The translations under genes and the position numbers were made by a program. This document shows positions 7,566 through 16,508 of a stretch of DNA of 64,000 bases, piece after piece (within the stretch, counting starts at the first letter, position 1; the number at the start of each line of letters is the position of its first letter). The notes under the pieces are model-generated. The model worked only from the letters and a program-made list of their open reading frames with translations, searched no databases and was not told where the DNA came from. Origin of the DNA: Flavobacterium sp. HBTb2-11-1 (GTDB lineage Bacteria > Bacteroidota > Bacteroidia > Flavobacteriales > Flavobacteriaceae); NCBI RefSeq assembly GCF_009826975.1, contig NZ_WUMO01000007.1, positions 124,001 to 188,000 on the forward strand. The letters are read 5' to 3'.

Positions 7566-9359
7566 CTAGTTGGTTTTGTAAAAGTCGACAATTTTTTTGG
7601 CTTTAGAAACACCTACAACGGCTGAAATTTCTTTTTCTGTAGCTAATTTCAATCTTTTAACACTTTTAAAATGTTGTATTAAGGTAGTCATGGTTTTTTC
7701 ACCGATTCCTGGAATACTTTCAACAGAAGAATTAAGGGCCGATTTGCTTCTTTTGTCTCTATGAAATGTAATCCCGAATCTATGCGCCTCATTTCTTAAA
7801 TGCTGAATAACTTTTAATGTTTCTGATTTTTTGTCCAAATATAACGGAATTGAATCGCCAGGATAGAAAAGTTCTTCCAGACGTTTTGCGATTCCGATAA
7901 TGGCTACTTTTCCGCGTAAGCCTAAATCGTCAATACTTTTTAATGCTGCTGAAAGCTGGCCTTTTCCACCGTCAATTATTATCAATTGTGGCAAAGGTTC
8001 GTTTTCTTCTAATACTCTTTTGTAGCGGCGATACACGATTTCGGTCATAGAAGCAAAGTCGTTTGGCCCTTCAACGGTTTTGACATTAAAATGGCGATAA
8101 TCTTTTTTGCTCGGTTTTCCGTCTTTAAAAACGACGCAAGCCGCAACTGGATTTGTTCCCTGAATATTCGAGTTATCAAAACATTCTATATGTCTTGGTT
8201 CAGACGGAAGACGCAAATCTTTCTGCATCTGCGCCATAATTCGGTTTACGTGACGATCTGGATCTACAATCTGCAATTGTTTTAATTGTTCGATGCGATA
8301 GAATTTGGCATTTCGAATCGACAAATCCAGAATCTGTTTTTTATCCCCAAGTTGTGGAACAGTTGTCTTGATATTTTCGCCTAAATCCAATTCAAAAGGA
8401 ACAATAATTTCTTTGGATAATAATTGAAAACGCTCACGAAGTTCTACAATTGCCAATTCCAGTAATTCTTCATCGCTTTCATCGAGTTTTTTCTTCATCT
8501 CTAAAGTGTGCGAACGAATAATAGAACCATGCGAAATCTGAAGGAAATTGACATAAGCGGCACTTTCGTCAGAAACAATCGAGAAAACATCGATATTGGT
8601 GATCTTTGGATTTATAATAGTAGATCTAGATTGATAATTTTCCAAAACTTCAATCTTTTCTTTAATTTTCTGCGCTTCTTCAAACTGCAAGTTCTGCGCA
8701 TAGTTGTTCATCAGTTTCTTGAAATCTTTTAAACTTTCTTTGAAGTTTCCTTTCAGGATTTCTCGAATCGCATTGACTTGTTTTTGGTATTCTTCCAAAG
8801 GTTCCAAACCTTCGCAAGGGCCTTTGCAATTGCCAATGTGATATTCTAAACAAACTTTAAATTTTCCAGAATTAATATTCGATTCGCTCAAATCGTAGTT
8901 GCAAGTTCTAAGCGGATACAATTCTTTGATTAAATCTAAAATCGTATGTACAGTTTTGAAATTAGTGTATGGGCCAAAATATTCAGAGCCGTCTTTAACC
9001 ATTCTTCGAGTAGAAAATATTCTAGAAAATGGTTCTTTTTTGATGCAAATCCACGGATACGTTTTATCATCTCTTAATAAAACGTTGTATCGCGGCTGAA
9101 GCGTTTTAATTAAATTGTTTTCTAATAAAAGCGCATCGGTTTCCGTTGGAACTACGATATGTTTTATAGTAACGATTTTTTTTACCAATACATTTGTTTT
9201 GGCAGTATCGTGAATTTTATTGAAATAGGAGGAAACCCTTTTTTTTAAATTTTTAGCTTTTCCGACATACAAGATTTTCCCGTCTTTATCATAATATTGA
9301 TATACGCCCGGATTATCAGGCAAGGTTAAAATTTGAAGATCTAAGGACGGTTTTTGCAT
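7566..9359 (-). CDS. uvrC: UvrABC system protein C (excinuclease subunit C)
   Basis: A 597-residue nucleotide-excision-repair nuclease that makes both incisions around a lesion after UvrAB loading. Order of domains: GIY-YIG nuclease (GVYQYYDKDGKILYVGKAKNLKKR, about 15-38), a Cys cluster (RTCNYDLSESNI..CLEYHIGNCKGPC), a UVR helix pair (FEEAQKIKEKIEVLENY), the RNase H-like C-terminal nuclease (HIECFDNSNIQGTNPVA, LIIIDGGKGQL) and a helix-hairpin-helix end (SIPGIGEKTMTTLIQHF). The ATG at 9359 is preferred; a start 15 residues upstream is possible. A -7 motif TAAATTTG lies at 9449-9442 on this strand. Confidence 0.96.
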   Translation of the reverse strand: MQKPSLDLQILTLPDNPGVYQYYDKDGKILYVGKAKNLKKRVSSYFNKIHDTAKTNVLVKKIVTIKHIVVPTETDALLLENNLIKTLQPRYNVLLRDDKTYPWICIKKEPFSRIFSTRRMVKDGSEYFGPYTNFKTVHTILDLIKELYPLRTCNYDLSESNINSGKFKVCLEYHIGNCKGPCEGLEPLEEYQKQVNAIREILKGNFKESLKDFKKLMNNYAQNLQFEEAQKIKEKIEVLENYQSRSTIINPKITNIDVFSIVSDESAAYVNFLQISHGSIIRSHTLEMKKKLDESDEELLELAIVELRERFQLLSKEIIVPFELDLGENIKTTVPQLGDKKQILDLSIRNAKFYRIEQLKQLQIVDPDRHVNRIMAQMQKDLRLPSEPRHIECFDNSNIQGTNPVAACVVFKDGKPSKKDYRHFNVKTVEGPNDFASMTEIVYRRYKRVLEENEPLPQLIIIDGGKGQLSAALKSIDDLGLRGKVAIIGIAKRLEELFYPGDSIPLYLDKKSETLKVIQHLRNEAHRFGITFHRDKRSKSALNSSVESIPGIGEKTMTTLIQHFKSVKRLKLATEKEISAVVGVSKAKKIVDFYKTN

Positions 9360-9493
9360 TCTATTCTGTTTCTGAAGATGTTCGAAAAGCCTTTCAAAAA
9401 CCATTCCGATTTCTGAAACAAGCTTAACATTGAATTAGTTTCAAATTTACAAAATCAAAAGAATAATTTCTATATTTAGATTTTATAATTCAC

Positions 9494-10474
9494 ATGAAAA
9501 ATAGTACTCCCTTGGTCATTTTTGGCGAATCGATTTTGCCAGGAGAACATAGAACCATAAATGTCGAAATTGCTCGGCTTCATACTACAACTAAGTTGAA
9601 TATTCCTGTAATTGTGCGCCGTTCTAAACATGAAGGCCCAACAATATTGTTTTCTGCAGGAATACATGGTGACGAAATTAACGGTGTCGAAATTGTTCGT
9701 CAGATCATTAGTAAAAAAATAAACAGACCGGCTTGCGGTACAATAATCTGTATTCCGGTAATCAATATGTACGGTTTTGTCAACAAATCGAGAGAATTTC
9801 CAGACGGGCGTGACTTGAATCGTGTTTTTCCCGGAAGTAAAAAAGGTTCGCTTGCCAGCCGATTTGCCTATCATATTGTCGAAGAGATTTTACCGATTTT
9901 AGATTATGCGGTCGATTTTCATGCGGGCGGAGCAAGCCGTTTTAATGCGCCGCAGATTAGAATTACCGAAAATAATCATGAACTGAAGGTTCTCGCCGAT
10001 ATTTTTAATGCACCATTTACGCTGTATTCTAAAAATATAAATGGCTCTTTTAGGAAAACTTCTGAGAGTGCCAATGTAAAAATGCTTCTTTTTGAAGGCG
10101 GAAAATCACTAGACATCAATAACGAAATTGCAAACCAAGGCGTATTAGGAACCAAACGTTTGCTTCACTATTTAGGAATGTTGGATTCTAAGCAAATTAT
10201 GGAACCCGCATTAACTCCTTCAATTTATATTAAACAATCGGTTTGGCTACGTGCAAAATGTTCTGGACTGCTTCATGATTTTAATTTGGTTGGAAAATTT
10301 GTAACCAAAGGCACTATCTTAGCCATTATTACAGATCCGTTTGGGAAGTTTGAGCAAAAAGTAAAAGCACCGCATGATGGTTATGTAATCAATGCCAATC
10401 ATTCGCCAATTGTTTATGAGGGCGATGCCATTTATCATTTATCTAAAACCCCAGACGATAATGCCGACGAGTAA
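9494..10474 (+). CDS. Succinylglutamate desuccinylase/aspartoacylase family zinc hydrolase
   Basis: A 326-residue M14-like zinc deacylase. Zinc ligands are visible in AGIHGDEINGVE (HxxE, about 58-69) and in the later DFHAGG (about 140); DGRDLNRVFPG supplies the substrate-binding Arg/Asn region. A C-terminal beta domain ends with APHDGYVINANHSPIVYEGD. Members of this subgroup are often linked to RimK-type ATP-grasp ligases, but no rimK is present here. The gene is divergent from uvrC, and its 3' end overlaps the next gene by 14 bases, which argues for one transcript. The natural substrate cannot be told from sequence. Confidence 0.82.
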   Translation: MKNSTPLVIFGESILPGEHRTINVEIARLHTTTKLNIPVIVRRSKHEGPTILFSAGIHGDEINGVEIVRQIISKKINRPACGTIICIPVINMYGFVNKSREFPDGRDLNRVFPGSKKGSLASRFAYHIVEEILPILDYAVDFHAGGASRFNAPQIRITENNHELKVLADIFNAPFTLYSKNINGSFRKTSESANVKMLLFEGGKSLDINNEIANQGVLGTKRLLHYLGMLDSKQIMEPALTPSIYIKQSVWLRAKCSGLLHDFNLVGKFVTKGTILAIITDPFGKFEQKVKAPHDGYVINANHSPIVYEGDAIYHLSKTPDDNADE

Positions 10475-11030
10475 AAAAGAACTTCGCATAGAATATAAAA
10501 ATCTTCGTAAAGCACTTTCTTTTGATGAAATAGAAGAGAAGAGCCTTGCAATTGCCAATCAATTAATTCAAATGCCGATCTGGAATAAAACGTATTATCA
10601 TGTTTTTCTTCCGATTGAAGAGCATAAAGAAGTAAATACCGAATATATTCTGCACTTGCTTTCTGGAAAAGACAAAGAAGTCTTGATTTCGAAAAGTGAT
10701 TTTGAAACCAGAAAAATGACTCATTTTCTTTTAACAGATAATACTAAAATCAAAAAGAACGAATACAATATTCCTGAACCCATTGACGGAATTGAAGTTC
10801 CATCTTCAAAAGTTGAAGTTGTTTTTGTGCCACTTTTGGCTTTTGATGTTTATGGAAACCGAATTGGTTATGGAAAGGGTTTCTACGATAAATTTCTTGC
10901 CGAATGCAAAACCGAAACCATAAAAATTGGACTTTCTTTTTTTGAATCGGTAAACCAAATTGATGACGTTTTTGAATCGGATATTAAATTGGATTATTGC
11001 GTTACGCCAGAGAAAGTTTATACATTTTAA
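10461..11030 (+). CDS. 5-formyltetrahydrofolate cyclo-ligase
   Basis: A 189-residue ATP-dependent enzyme that recycles 5-formyl-THF to 5,10-methenyl-THF. The hallmark GYGKGFYDKFL motif is near residue 140, and the N-terminal KKELRIEYKNLRKALS is the usual basic, ATP-contacting helix. The ATG at 10461 is preferred because it starts the conserved region; the longer frame only reads into the 3' end of the preceding gene. It overlaps the aspartoacylase-like gene by 14 bases. No terminator follows immediately, but an inverted repeat lies at 11058-11116. Confidence 0.92.
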   Translation: MPTSKKELRIEYKNLRKALSFDEIEEKSLAIANQLIQMPIWNKTYYHVFLPIEEHKEVNTEYILHLLSGKDKEVLISKSDFETRKMTHFLLTDNTKIKKNEYNIPEPIDGIEVPSSKVEVVFVPLLAFDVYGNRIGYGKGFYDKFLAECKTETIKIGLSFFESVNQIDDVFESDIKLDYCVTPEKVYTF

Positions 11031-11057
11031 TTTCACAACGGAACGTTCAAAATTTAA

Positions 11058-11116
11058 TGCCACAGATTAAAATGATTCCAAAAGATTAATCCTTTTTGAT
11101 CCTTTAATCTGTGGCA
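11058..11116. repeat. Inverted repeat TGCCACAGATTAAA
   Basis: Perfect 14-base arms (11058-11071 and 11103-11116) enclose a 31-base spacer that itself contains degenerate copies of the AGATTAAT core. A single-arm relative, TGCCACAGATTAG, occurs at 24073-24085. It is probably a dispersed repeat that can also act as a transcript end for the folate gene. The rest of the gap up to 11327 is AT-rich leader of the next gene, with no clear -7 motif. Confidence 0.6.
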
Positions 11117-11327
11117 AAAAAATCTTCACATTCAAAAAATATTCCATACGAAATCCCTTTAAAAATAAGGGTTTCTCATTTTATTTTCACGTAAGAAAAA
11201 TATTTGTAAAAAATTTGGCACGATTTTGATACTCGAAAAATTGCAAATAATCGCCTCTAGTAAATCCGGAATGCTAGTCCTTATTTGAAGCCTATAACCT
11301 TTTATTAATTTTTTTAAAACTTACTTT

Positions 11328-12878
11328 ATGAGAAATCTTAATTTCTTTATGATGGCATTCCTTGTACTTACTATTTTCGGCTGTAAGAAAGCTGATTATG
11401 AGACTGTGGAAACCGCAGATTCTACTGCAGTTGCAGCTACGACCGATTTAATTGAAGAGGAAAATTATATTCCTGAAACCAATACAGAAAGTTATGCGGC
11501 ATTAGAAGAAAATCCGTTCGAATCTCCGCTGAAAGAACCACTTTCTACTTTTTCTATCGATGTTGATAATGCATCGTATACTAATATCCGCAGATTTATA
11601 AACGAAGGACAGAAAGTTCCAAAAGATGCTGTTCGTGTTGAAGAAATGATCAACTTTTTTAAATACAAATATCCGCAGCCAGATGGTCAGCATCCGTTTT
11701 CTATAAATACAGAATACAGCGATTGTCCTTGGAATAAAAATAGTCGACTGCTAAAAATTGGTCTGCAGGGAAAGAATGTTCCAATAGCAAATTTGCCGGC
11801 TTCTAATTTGGTTTTTCTAATTGATGTTTCGGGTTCTATGGATGAACCGAATAAACTGCCATTGCTAAAAGAATCTATGAAAATTTTGGTGAAAGAACTT
11901 CGAAGCATCGATAAAGTTTCGATTGTCGTTTATGCAGGATCTGCGGGAGTAGTTTTGGAGCCAACCTCTGGTGATAATAAAGACGAAATTATGGATGCTT
12001 TTGACGATTTGCACGCAGGTGGAAGCACGGCAGGAGGAGAAGGAATCGAATTGGCTTATAAGCTGGCACAACAAAATTTTATTAAAGGTGGCAATAATCG
12101 AGTAGTGATAGCCACTGATGGAGATTTTAATGTTGGTGCTTCTTCTGATGATGATATGCTGAAATTGATTGAACAAAAAAGAGAATCTGGAGTTTTCTTA
12201 ACCGTTCTTGGATTTGGAATGGGGAATTACAAAGACAGTAAAATGGAAATCTTGGCCGACAAAGGAAATGGAAATTATGCTTATATCGATAACATTCAGG
12301 AAGCGAATCGTTTTCTTGGAAAAGAATTTAAAGGTTCTATGTTTGCTATCGCAAAAGATGTAAAAATCCAAATTGAGTTTAATCCAAATCATGTTCAAGC
12401 ATATCGATTGATTGGTTATGAAAACCGAAAACTGAATGCAGAAGATTTTAAAAATGATAAAATTGATGCGGGCGAATTAGGTAGCGGACATTCGGTTACG
12501 GCTTTGTATGAAATAGTTCCAGTTGGTGTAGAGAGTAATTATGTCCCTTCAGATTTAAAATATACTAAAACGCCAAAAGTAGCTGAAAACCATAACGATG
12601 AATTGGCTACAGTAAAATTTAGATATAAAAAACCTGATGGCAACAAAAGCATTGAAATCGTAAATATAATTGCAGATAAGAAAACAGACTTGGAAAACAG
12701 TTCTGCAGATTTCAAATTTACAACTGCCGTTTCTTGGTTCGGATTAAAACTCAGAGATTCAAAATATATTGCCAGCAGTTCAAGTTCGGATATTAAAAGA
12801 TTGGCAAAATCTGGTTTATCAAATGACGAAGATGGCTATAGATCTGAGTTTGTAAGATTGGTCGATGCGGTGAATTAA
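11328..12878 (+). CDS. vWA-domain lipoprotein, YfbK-like (with DUF3520-type C-terminus)
   Basis: A 516-residue protein with a lipoprotein signal (FLVLTIFGCKKADYE). A von Willebrand N-terminal segment (TFSIDVDNASYTNIRRFI) is followed by a vWA domain at about 165-340 with an intact MIDAS motif, DVSGSMDEPNK. The C-terminal ~160 residues match the YfbK-type extension (FKFTTAVSWFGLKLRDSKY). Predicted to be anchored at the envelope and to mediate metal-dependent protein contacts; its exact role is unknown. It converges on the Bat operon, which encodes three more vWA or vWA-like proteins, so a functional link is plausible though not shown. A bidirectional hairpin separates the two. Confidence 0.87.
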   Translation: MRNLNFFMMAFLVLTIFGCKKADYETVETADSTAVAATTDLIEEENYIPETNTESYAALEENPFESPLKEPLSTFSIDVDNASYTNIRRFINEGQKVPKDAVRVEEMINFFKYKYPQPDGQHPFSINTEYSDCPWNKNSRLLKIGLQGKNVPIANLPASNLVFLIDVSGSMDEPNKLPLLKESMKILVKELRSIDKVSIVVYAGSAGVVLEPTSGDNKDEIMDAFDDLHAGGSTAGGEGIELAYKLAQQNFIKGGNNRVVIATDGDFNVGASSDDDMLKLIEQKRESGVFLTVLGFGMGNYKDSKMEILADKGNGNYAYIDNIQEANRFLGKEFKGSMFAIAKDVKIQIEFNPNHVQAYRLIGYENRKLNAEDFKNDKIDAGELGSGHSVTALYEIVPVGVESNYVPSDLKYTKTPKVAENHNDELATVKFRYKKPDGNKSIEIVNIIADKKTDLENSSADFKFTTAVSWFGLKLRDSKYIASSSSSDIKRLAKSGLSNDEDGYRSEFVRLVDAVN

Positions 12879-12896
12879 TTTAAAATTCCAAAAAAG

Positions 12897-12939
12897 AAAA
12901 ATTCCAAACTCCAACTTAAAATTGGAATTTGGAATTTTT
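12897..12939. terminator. Bidirectional hairpin of the TTCCAAATTCCAA repeat family
   Basis: Arms 12897-12914 and 12922-12939 pair over 18 bases with one mismatch and are flanked by A and T runs, so the hairpin can end transcripts from both convergent genes (vWA lipoprotein and batE). The arm sequence recurs in several other gaps of this window. Confidence 0.75.
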
Positions 12940-12959
12940 TATTTGAATATTTTAAAACC

Positions 12960-13706
12960 TTATTTTACTTCTTTAATAGTTGAAGAATCTATCCAGCCTT
13001 GAGTTCCGTCTGTCAATTCGATTTTTTTCCAGCCTGCAATACTTTCTAACACATAAACTTTTGCTCCTTCATGCAATAGGATAATACCATTTGAAGATTT
13101 TTGAGGTTCGCGTCGAACTTGGCTTAACTCAGAAAATACAATAGCAACACGATCGTTTTCAAAATGACTTTTTTCAGACATTCCAGCCGAAATGCTTAAC
13201 GCAAATGCAACGAGAATAATAAACATTCCAACAAAATAAATTCTTTTTGCGAGTGTGGCATTTGAAAAGTAATACCCAATAAAACTCAATAAAAATACAA
13301 AGCCAAGCGCAACAGAAATCTTAGCCCAAGTATTATAATCAAAAATAGAAGTAAAGTTCTGGATCAGTTTTGCAAAACCTACTTTAGGAACTTCTTTGAT
13401 TTCGTCGATAGTCAGTTTTTTGGCAAATTTTAGATTGTTTAAAGTCTCGGGATCGTTTGGTTTAAGAACCAAAGCTTTCTCATAATTATAAATCGAAGGC
13501 GCAACCTGATTTAGTTTGTAATAACAATTTCCTAAATTGAAATACAATTCGGCAGATTGCAGTTTATCTTCTTTTATAATGTTCTCATAAACCTGGGCAG
13601 CTTCTTTATATTGTCCTTTTTGGTACAATGTATTAGCCGATTCAAAGCGCCCTTGCGCAAAGAAAACCTGCGAGATGAATAAAAAGAGATATAGTATGTT
13701 TTTCAT
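12960..13706 (-). CDS. batE: BatE: TPR and SH3b membrane protein of the Bat operon
   Basis: A 248-residue protein: signal peptide (MKNILYLFLFISQVFFAQG), TPR units (ANTLYQKGQYKEAAQVYENI, then AELYFNLGNCYYKLNQVAPSIYNYEKAL), two membrane helices (about 127-147 and 155-173) and a C-terminal SH3b domain (about 190-245, VYVLESIAGWKKIELTDGTQGWID). This is the BatE arrangement of Bacteroidetes aerotolerance operons. It is the last gene of the cluster; a 16-base palindrome sits between it and batD. Its role is inferred: periplasmic protein interactions within a Bat complex. Confidence 0.85.
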   Translation of the reverse strand: MKNILYLFLFISQVFFAQGRFESANTLYQKGQYKEAAQVYENIIKEDKLQSAELYFNLGNCYYKLNQVAPSIYNYEKALVLKPNDPETLNNLKFAKKLTIDEIKEVPKVGFAKLIQNFTSIFDYNTWAKISVALGFVFLLSFIGYYFSNATLAKRIYFVGMFIILVAFALSISAGMSEKSHFENDRVAIVFSELSQVRREPQKSSNGIILLHEGAKVYVLESIAGWKKIELTDGTQGWIDSSTIKEVK

Positions 13707-13718
13707 CTTATTTTGTTT

Positions 13719-13751
13719 AAACCTAACAGGTTTTTAAAACCTGTTAGGTTT
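13719..13751. repeat. Perfect palindrome AAACCTAACAGGTTTT between batD and batE
   Basis: Arms 13719-13734 and 13736-13751 are perfectly complementary around a single central base. It sits in the 58-base gap inside the operon. It lacks a long T run, so it may be an mRNA processing or stability element, or just a dispersed palindrome. Confidence 0.75.
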
Positions 13752-13764
13752 TGTTTTATTACGT

Positions 13765-15510
13765 TTAAACAATCTGTTTTTCTAGTTCAGAAATAATCAT
13801 AACAGCCTTATCATAATCCTGCTGAATCGAAGCGCTCGAAGCTGGCGCATAACGTGCAAATTCGCAGTTTTCAGTCAAAGCAATAAAATTCTGAACCGTT
13901 TCTGCATTTGCGTTTCTAGACAATAGCAATTCTCTAATATTGTCTTTGCTCATTTCTGAAGTTTCAATATGCAATTTTGCTTTCAAGAAATTATGCATTG
14001 CTTTTTCTAATGCGATATAGAAAGGTTCTTTATTGTTAAGATGTTTCTTCGCTTGCGATAAATATTTCTTCGCCAGCTTATTGTTCATTCTAATTCTGTT
14101 TCCAGTAACATCATTATCCATAGCTTCTTTTTTCTTTCTCGCTAAAATGATAATCGGAATAATGATAAACGGTGCGAACAATAATCCTAAATACAGACTA
14201 GAATCATAAAAATCTTTTTTCTCAATCGGAATTAATGCTGTTTTAGATTTAATGTTCTTGAATTCATCTGCTTTGGCCACAACATTTTTAGCAGCCGTTC
14301 CTGTATTTGCTTCAGCAGGTGTTGGCCCGTCCAAAACATCAATCATAATTTCTTTTGAAGTGATGGTTTTATAAGTGCCAGTACTCAAATCAAAATACGA
14401 AAACTGCATTGGTTTTATAGCATACTTTCCTCTGTATTGCGGTACAATAGTATATTTGTCCGTAATTCTTCCAGACATGCCGTTCAGCGAATTGGTCACT
14501 TGTTCATCGTGAACAGGGTCATACATTTCTAATGCATTAGGAACAACCGGTTTTGGAAGCGTAAATAACTTCATGTTTCCTGTTCCTTGTGCGCTCACCA
14601 CTAAATCAAGACCTTCACCATTTTTAAGTGTTGTTTTTGATGGAGTAACAGTAAAATTAAATCTTCCGACAGCACCAGTAAATCCTTCAGGTTTGCTGCT
14701 TTCAGGAAGTGGTCTTACATTAATTGTTTTTGCTCCAGCAGAAACTACTTTATTATCTTCTGTAATGATCATTTGACCAAACATATCACGGCGATTTGTT
14801 GGCAATTGTACACCAATATCTAGAGAAAGAGGTTCAATAGTGAGTTTTCCTGATTTCTGCGGATATAAAATCACTTTTTTCAAGATTACATAATAAGCTT
14901 GCTGCCCTTGATAAGATCCTTGTTGTACAGAAAGTTGTTTGATATCAATGTTCTGATTCCAGAAATCATTGTATTTAGGTTTTGCCAGTTCTTTAAAGCC
15001 GGTAACGCCAATATTATTAAAATACAATTTGTAAACGACTGTAATCGGTTCGTTTAAGTACGGATTTGTTTTTGAGATTTCGGCAACTAGATTCAGTAAT
15101 TCATTTCCAGATCCTTGTGGTCTGTCGTTCGGATCTCTTTCTTGCGCTACTGCATTGGTTACGGTAACCTTTATCGGATTGGTTTTGTAAACTTGGCCAT
15201 TAAATTCTATTGCGGCCTGTTTGATTGTGATAGATCCTTTTCGCTCAGGCTGTATGATATAAGAATATATTTTTTGAAAAGAGCTTCGGCCATTAATCCA
15301 AGACTGACTGATCTGCTGGCTTGGTCCGGCAACCATTTTAAATCCATCAAAAGAAGGCTGTTCGAAATTATCTCCGTCAACATTCATAATGAAATCAATG
15401 CGAAGTCTTTCGTTTAGTCCAAGTGTATTCTTGCTGACTCTGGCTTCAAATTGCACCTGAGCCATCAATCCTTGAAAAGTGAGTAGAAATAGAATTAAAT
15501 ATCTTTTCAT
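13765..15510 (-). CDS. batD: BatD: large periplasmic protein with C-terminal membrane anchor
   Basis: A 581-residue BatD/BAT-oxygen-tolerance family protein. Signal peptide (LILFLLTFQGLMAQVQFEARVSK), then repeated Ig-like beta domains with the family phrase KNTLGLNERLRIDFIMNVDGDNFEQPSF near the start. One membrane helix lies at about 440-458 (LYLGLLFAPFIIIPIIILARKKK), followed by a cytoplasmic helical tail of ~120 residues. It is encoded between batC and batE, as in other Bacteroidetes. It probably forms the envelope scaffold of the Bat machinery; no enzymatic motif is visible. Confidence 0.88.
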   Translation of the reverse strand: MKRYLILFLLTFQGLMAQVQFEARVSKNTLGLNERLRIDFIMNVDGDNFEQPSFDGFKMVAGPSQQISQSWINGRSSFQKIYSYIIQPERKGSITIKQAAIEFNGQVYKTNPIKVTVTNAVAQERDPNDRPQGSGNELLNLVAEISKTNPYLNEPITVVYKLYFNNIGVTGFKELAKPKYNDFWNQNIDIKQLSVQQGSYQGQQAYYVILKKVILYPQKSGKLTIEPLSLDIGVQLPTNRRDMFGQMIITEDNKVVSAGAKTINVRPLPESSKPEGFTGAVGRFNFTVTPSKTTLKNGEGLDLVVSAQGTGNMKLFTLPKPVVPNALEMYDPVHDEQVTNSLNGMSGRITDKYTIVPQYRGKYAIKPMQFSYFDLSTGTYKTITSKEIMIDVLDGPTPAEANTGTAAKNVVAKADEFKNIKSKTALIPIEKKDFYDSSLYLGLLFAPFIIIPIIILARKKKEAMDNDVTGNRIRMNNKLAKKYLSQAKKHLNNKEPFYIALEKAMHNFLKAKLHIETSEMSKDNIRELLLSRNANAETVQNFIALTENCEFARYAPASSASIQQDYDKAVMIISELEKQIV

Positions 15511-15617
15511 TTAATGTTTAGTCGTTTTTTAATGTTTAATCGTTTAATCGTCATTTTGTTTAATCGTATTGTTTGGATCAAAATAAACAAATTAACGGTT
15601 AAACGATTAACCAAATT

Positions 15618-16382
15618 TTACCAGTCTTTTTCTGTTTTCTTAGGATTTGCTTTTACTTTCTGAGCGTTTACTTTGTCCTGAATTTTCTTTTCTTCATTAT
15701 TCACCGCATCTAATAAATTCTGAACACGCTCTTTTGATATTCCTCCAGGCTGGGGTTTTGGCTGTCCTTGGTTGTCAGATTTATCATCTTGCTTAGGATC
15801 ATTTTTACCATCTTTTTTGTCTTTGTCCTGATCGCCTTTATCGTCTTTCTTATCCTTGTCTTTATCTTTATTGTTGTCTTTGTTCTTGTCTTTATTTTTA
15901 TCCTTATTCTTGTCTTTGTCCTTGTTTTTATCTTTGTTCTTATCGTTTTTAGGAGGATTTTCTTTTAGTTTTTGTTTTGCGTAAGCATAGTTGTAACGTG
16001 TTTCTTCATCGGTTGGGTCGTTACGAAGTGCTTGTTTGTATGCTTCAACTGCTTGAGTATAATCTTTCTCTTTCATGAAAGTGTTTCCAAGATTATGATA
16101 AGCTTTGTGTTTTTCAGGTCTTGTTTTAGCATTTTTTATCGCTTTCGCGTAAGCAAATTTAGCTTCCGAAATCTGATTTTGTCTATAAATGGTATTTCCT
16201 AAATTATAGGCCGCTGCAGATTTTTTAGGAAATTTTGATTCCGAAATTCTATAGTTTGCCTCAGCATCAGTAAATTTATTCTGCTTATATTCTTCATTCC
16301 CAACAGGCAATGATTTGTCTTTTTCTTGTGCAGAAACTGCAAAAGAAACGGTTAGTAAAATATAAAGAAGTAAATTTTTCAT
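15618..16382 (-). CDS. batC: BatC: TPR protein with a long Lys/Asp/Asn tract
   Basis: A 254-residue secreted protein: signal peptide (MKNLLLYILLTVSFAVSAQ), three TPR-like units (about 25-135, including AAAYNLGNTIYRQNQISEAK and AYHNLGNTFMKEKDYTQAVE), then about 60 residues made almost only of K, D and N (about 146-205). A short C-terminal helix follows (ISKERVQNLLDAVNNEEKKIQDK), the usual end of Bacteroidetes BatC proteins. The ATG at 16382 is chosen because it begins the signal peptide; an upstream start adds 11 basic residues. It lies between batB and batD, consistent with a periplasmic adaptor in the Bat complex. Confidence 0.85.
   Translation of the reverse strand: MKNLLLYILLTVSFAVSAQEKDKSLPVGNEEYKQNKFTDAEANYRISESKFPKKSAAAYNLGNTIYRQNQISEAKFAYAKAIKNAKTRPEKHKAYHNLGNTFMKEKDYTQAVEAYKQALRNDPTDEETRYNYAYAKQKLKENPPKNDKNKDKNKDKDKNKDKNKDKNKDNNKDKDKDKKDDKGDQDKDKKDGKNDPKQDDKSDNQGQPKPQPGGISKERVQNLLDAVNNEEKKIQDKVNAQKVKANPKKTEKDW
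15768..15947 (-). repeat. Low-complexity coding tract (K/D/N) inside batC
   Basis: About 180 bases of purine-rich, near-repeating codons (AAA, AAG, GAC, GAT, AAC, AAT) encode a charged KDKNKD-type linker. Units of 6-12 bases recur in tandem, so the tract is a likely site of length variation between strains. Confidence 0.8.
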
Positions 16383-16400
16383 TCTAGTTTTATTTTTTTT

Positions 16401-16504
16401 CGCCACGAATTTCACTAATTGGCACTAATTTTTTTTCATTTTTTTTTGAATCTCACAAATTAAATAATTGTCTTTCGTGTAAATTCGAGCAATTAGTGGC
16501 TAAC
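16401..16504. repeat. Imperfect inverted repeat between batB and batC
   Basis: The left part, GCCACGAATTTCACTAATT, is mirrored at the right by the complement of GCCACTAATTGCTCGAATTT. The two ends are related but not identical, with shuffled CACTAATT and GAATTT blocks. It resembles a dispersed intergenic repeat rather than a terminator. Confidence 0.5.
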
Positions 16505-16508
16505 TTTT

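Noticed and set aside
9476..9874. 132-residue minus-strand ORF opposite the aspartoacylase-like gene
   Set aside because: Antisense of a well-supported zinc-hydrolase gene, no family resemblance.
15768..15968. Plus-strand ORF of 66 residues, very hydrophobic, opposite the batC K/D/N tract
   Set aside because: It is the complement of the purine-rich codons, which always gives Phe/Leu/Val-rich readings; no promoter or conserved feature.
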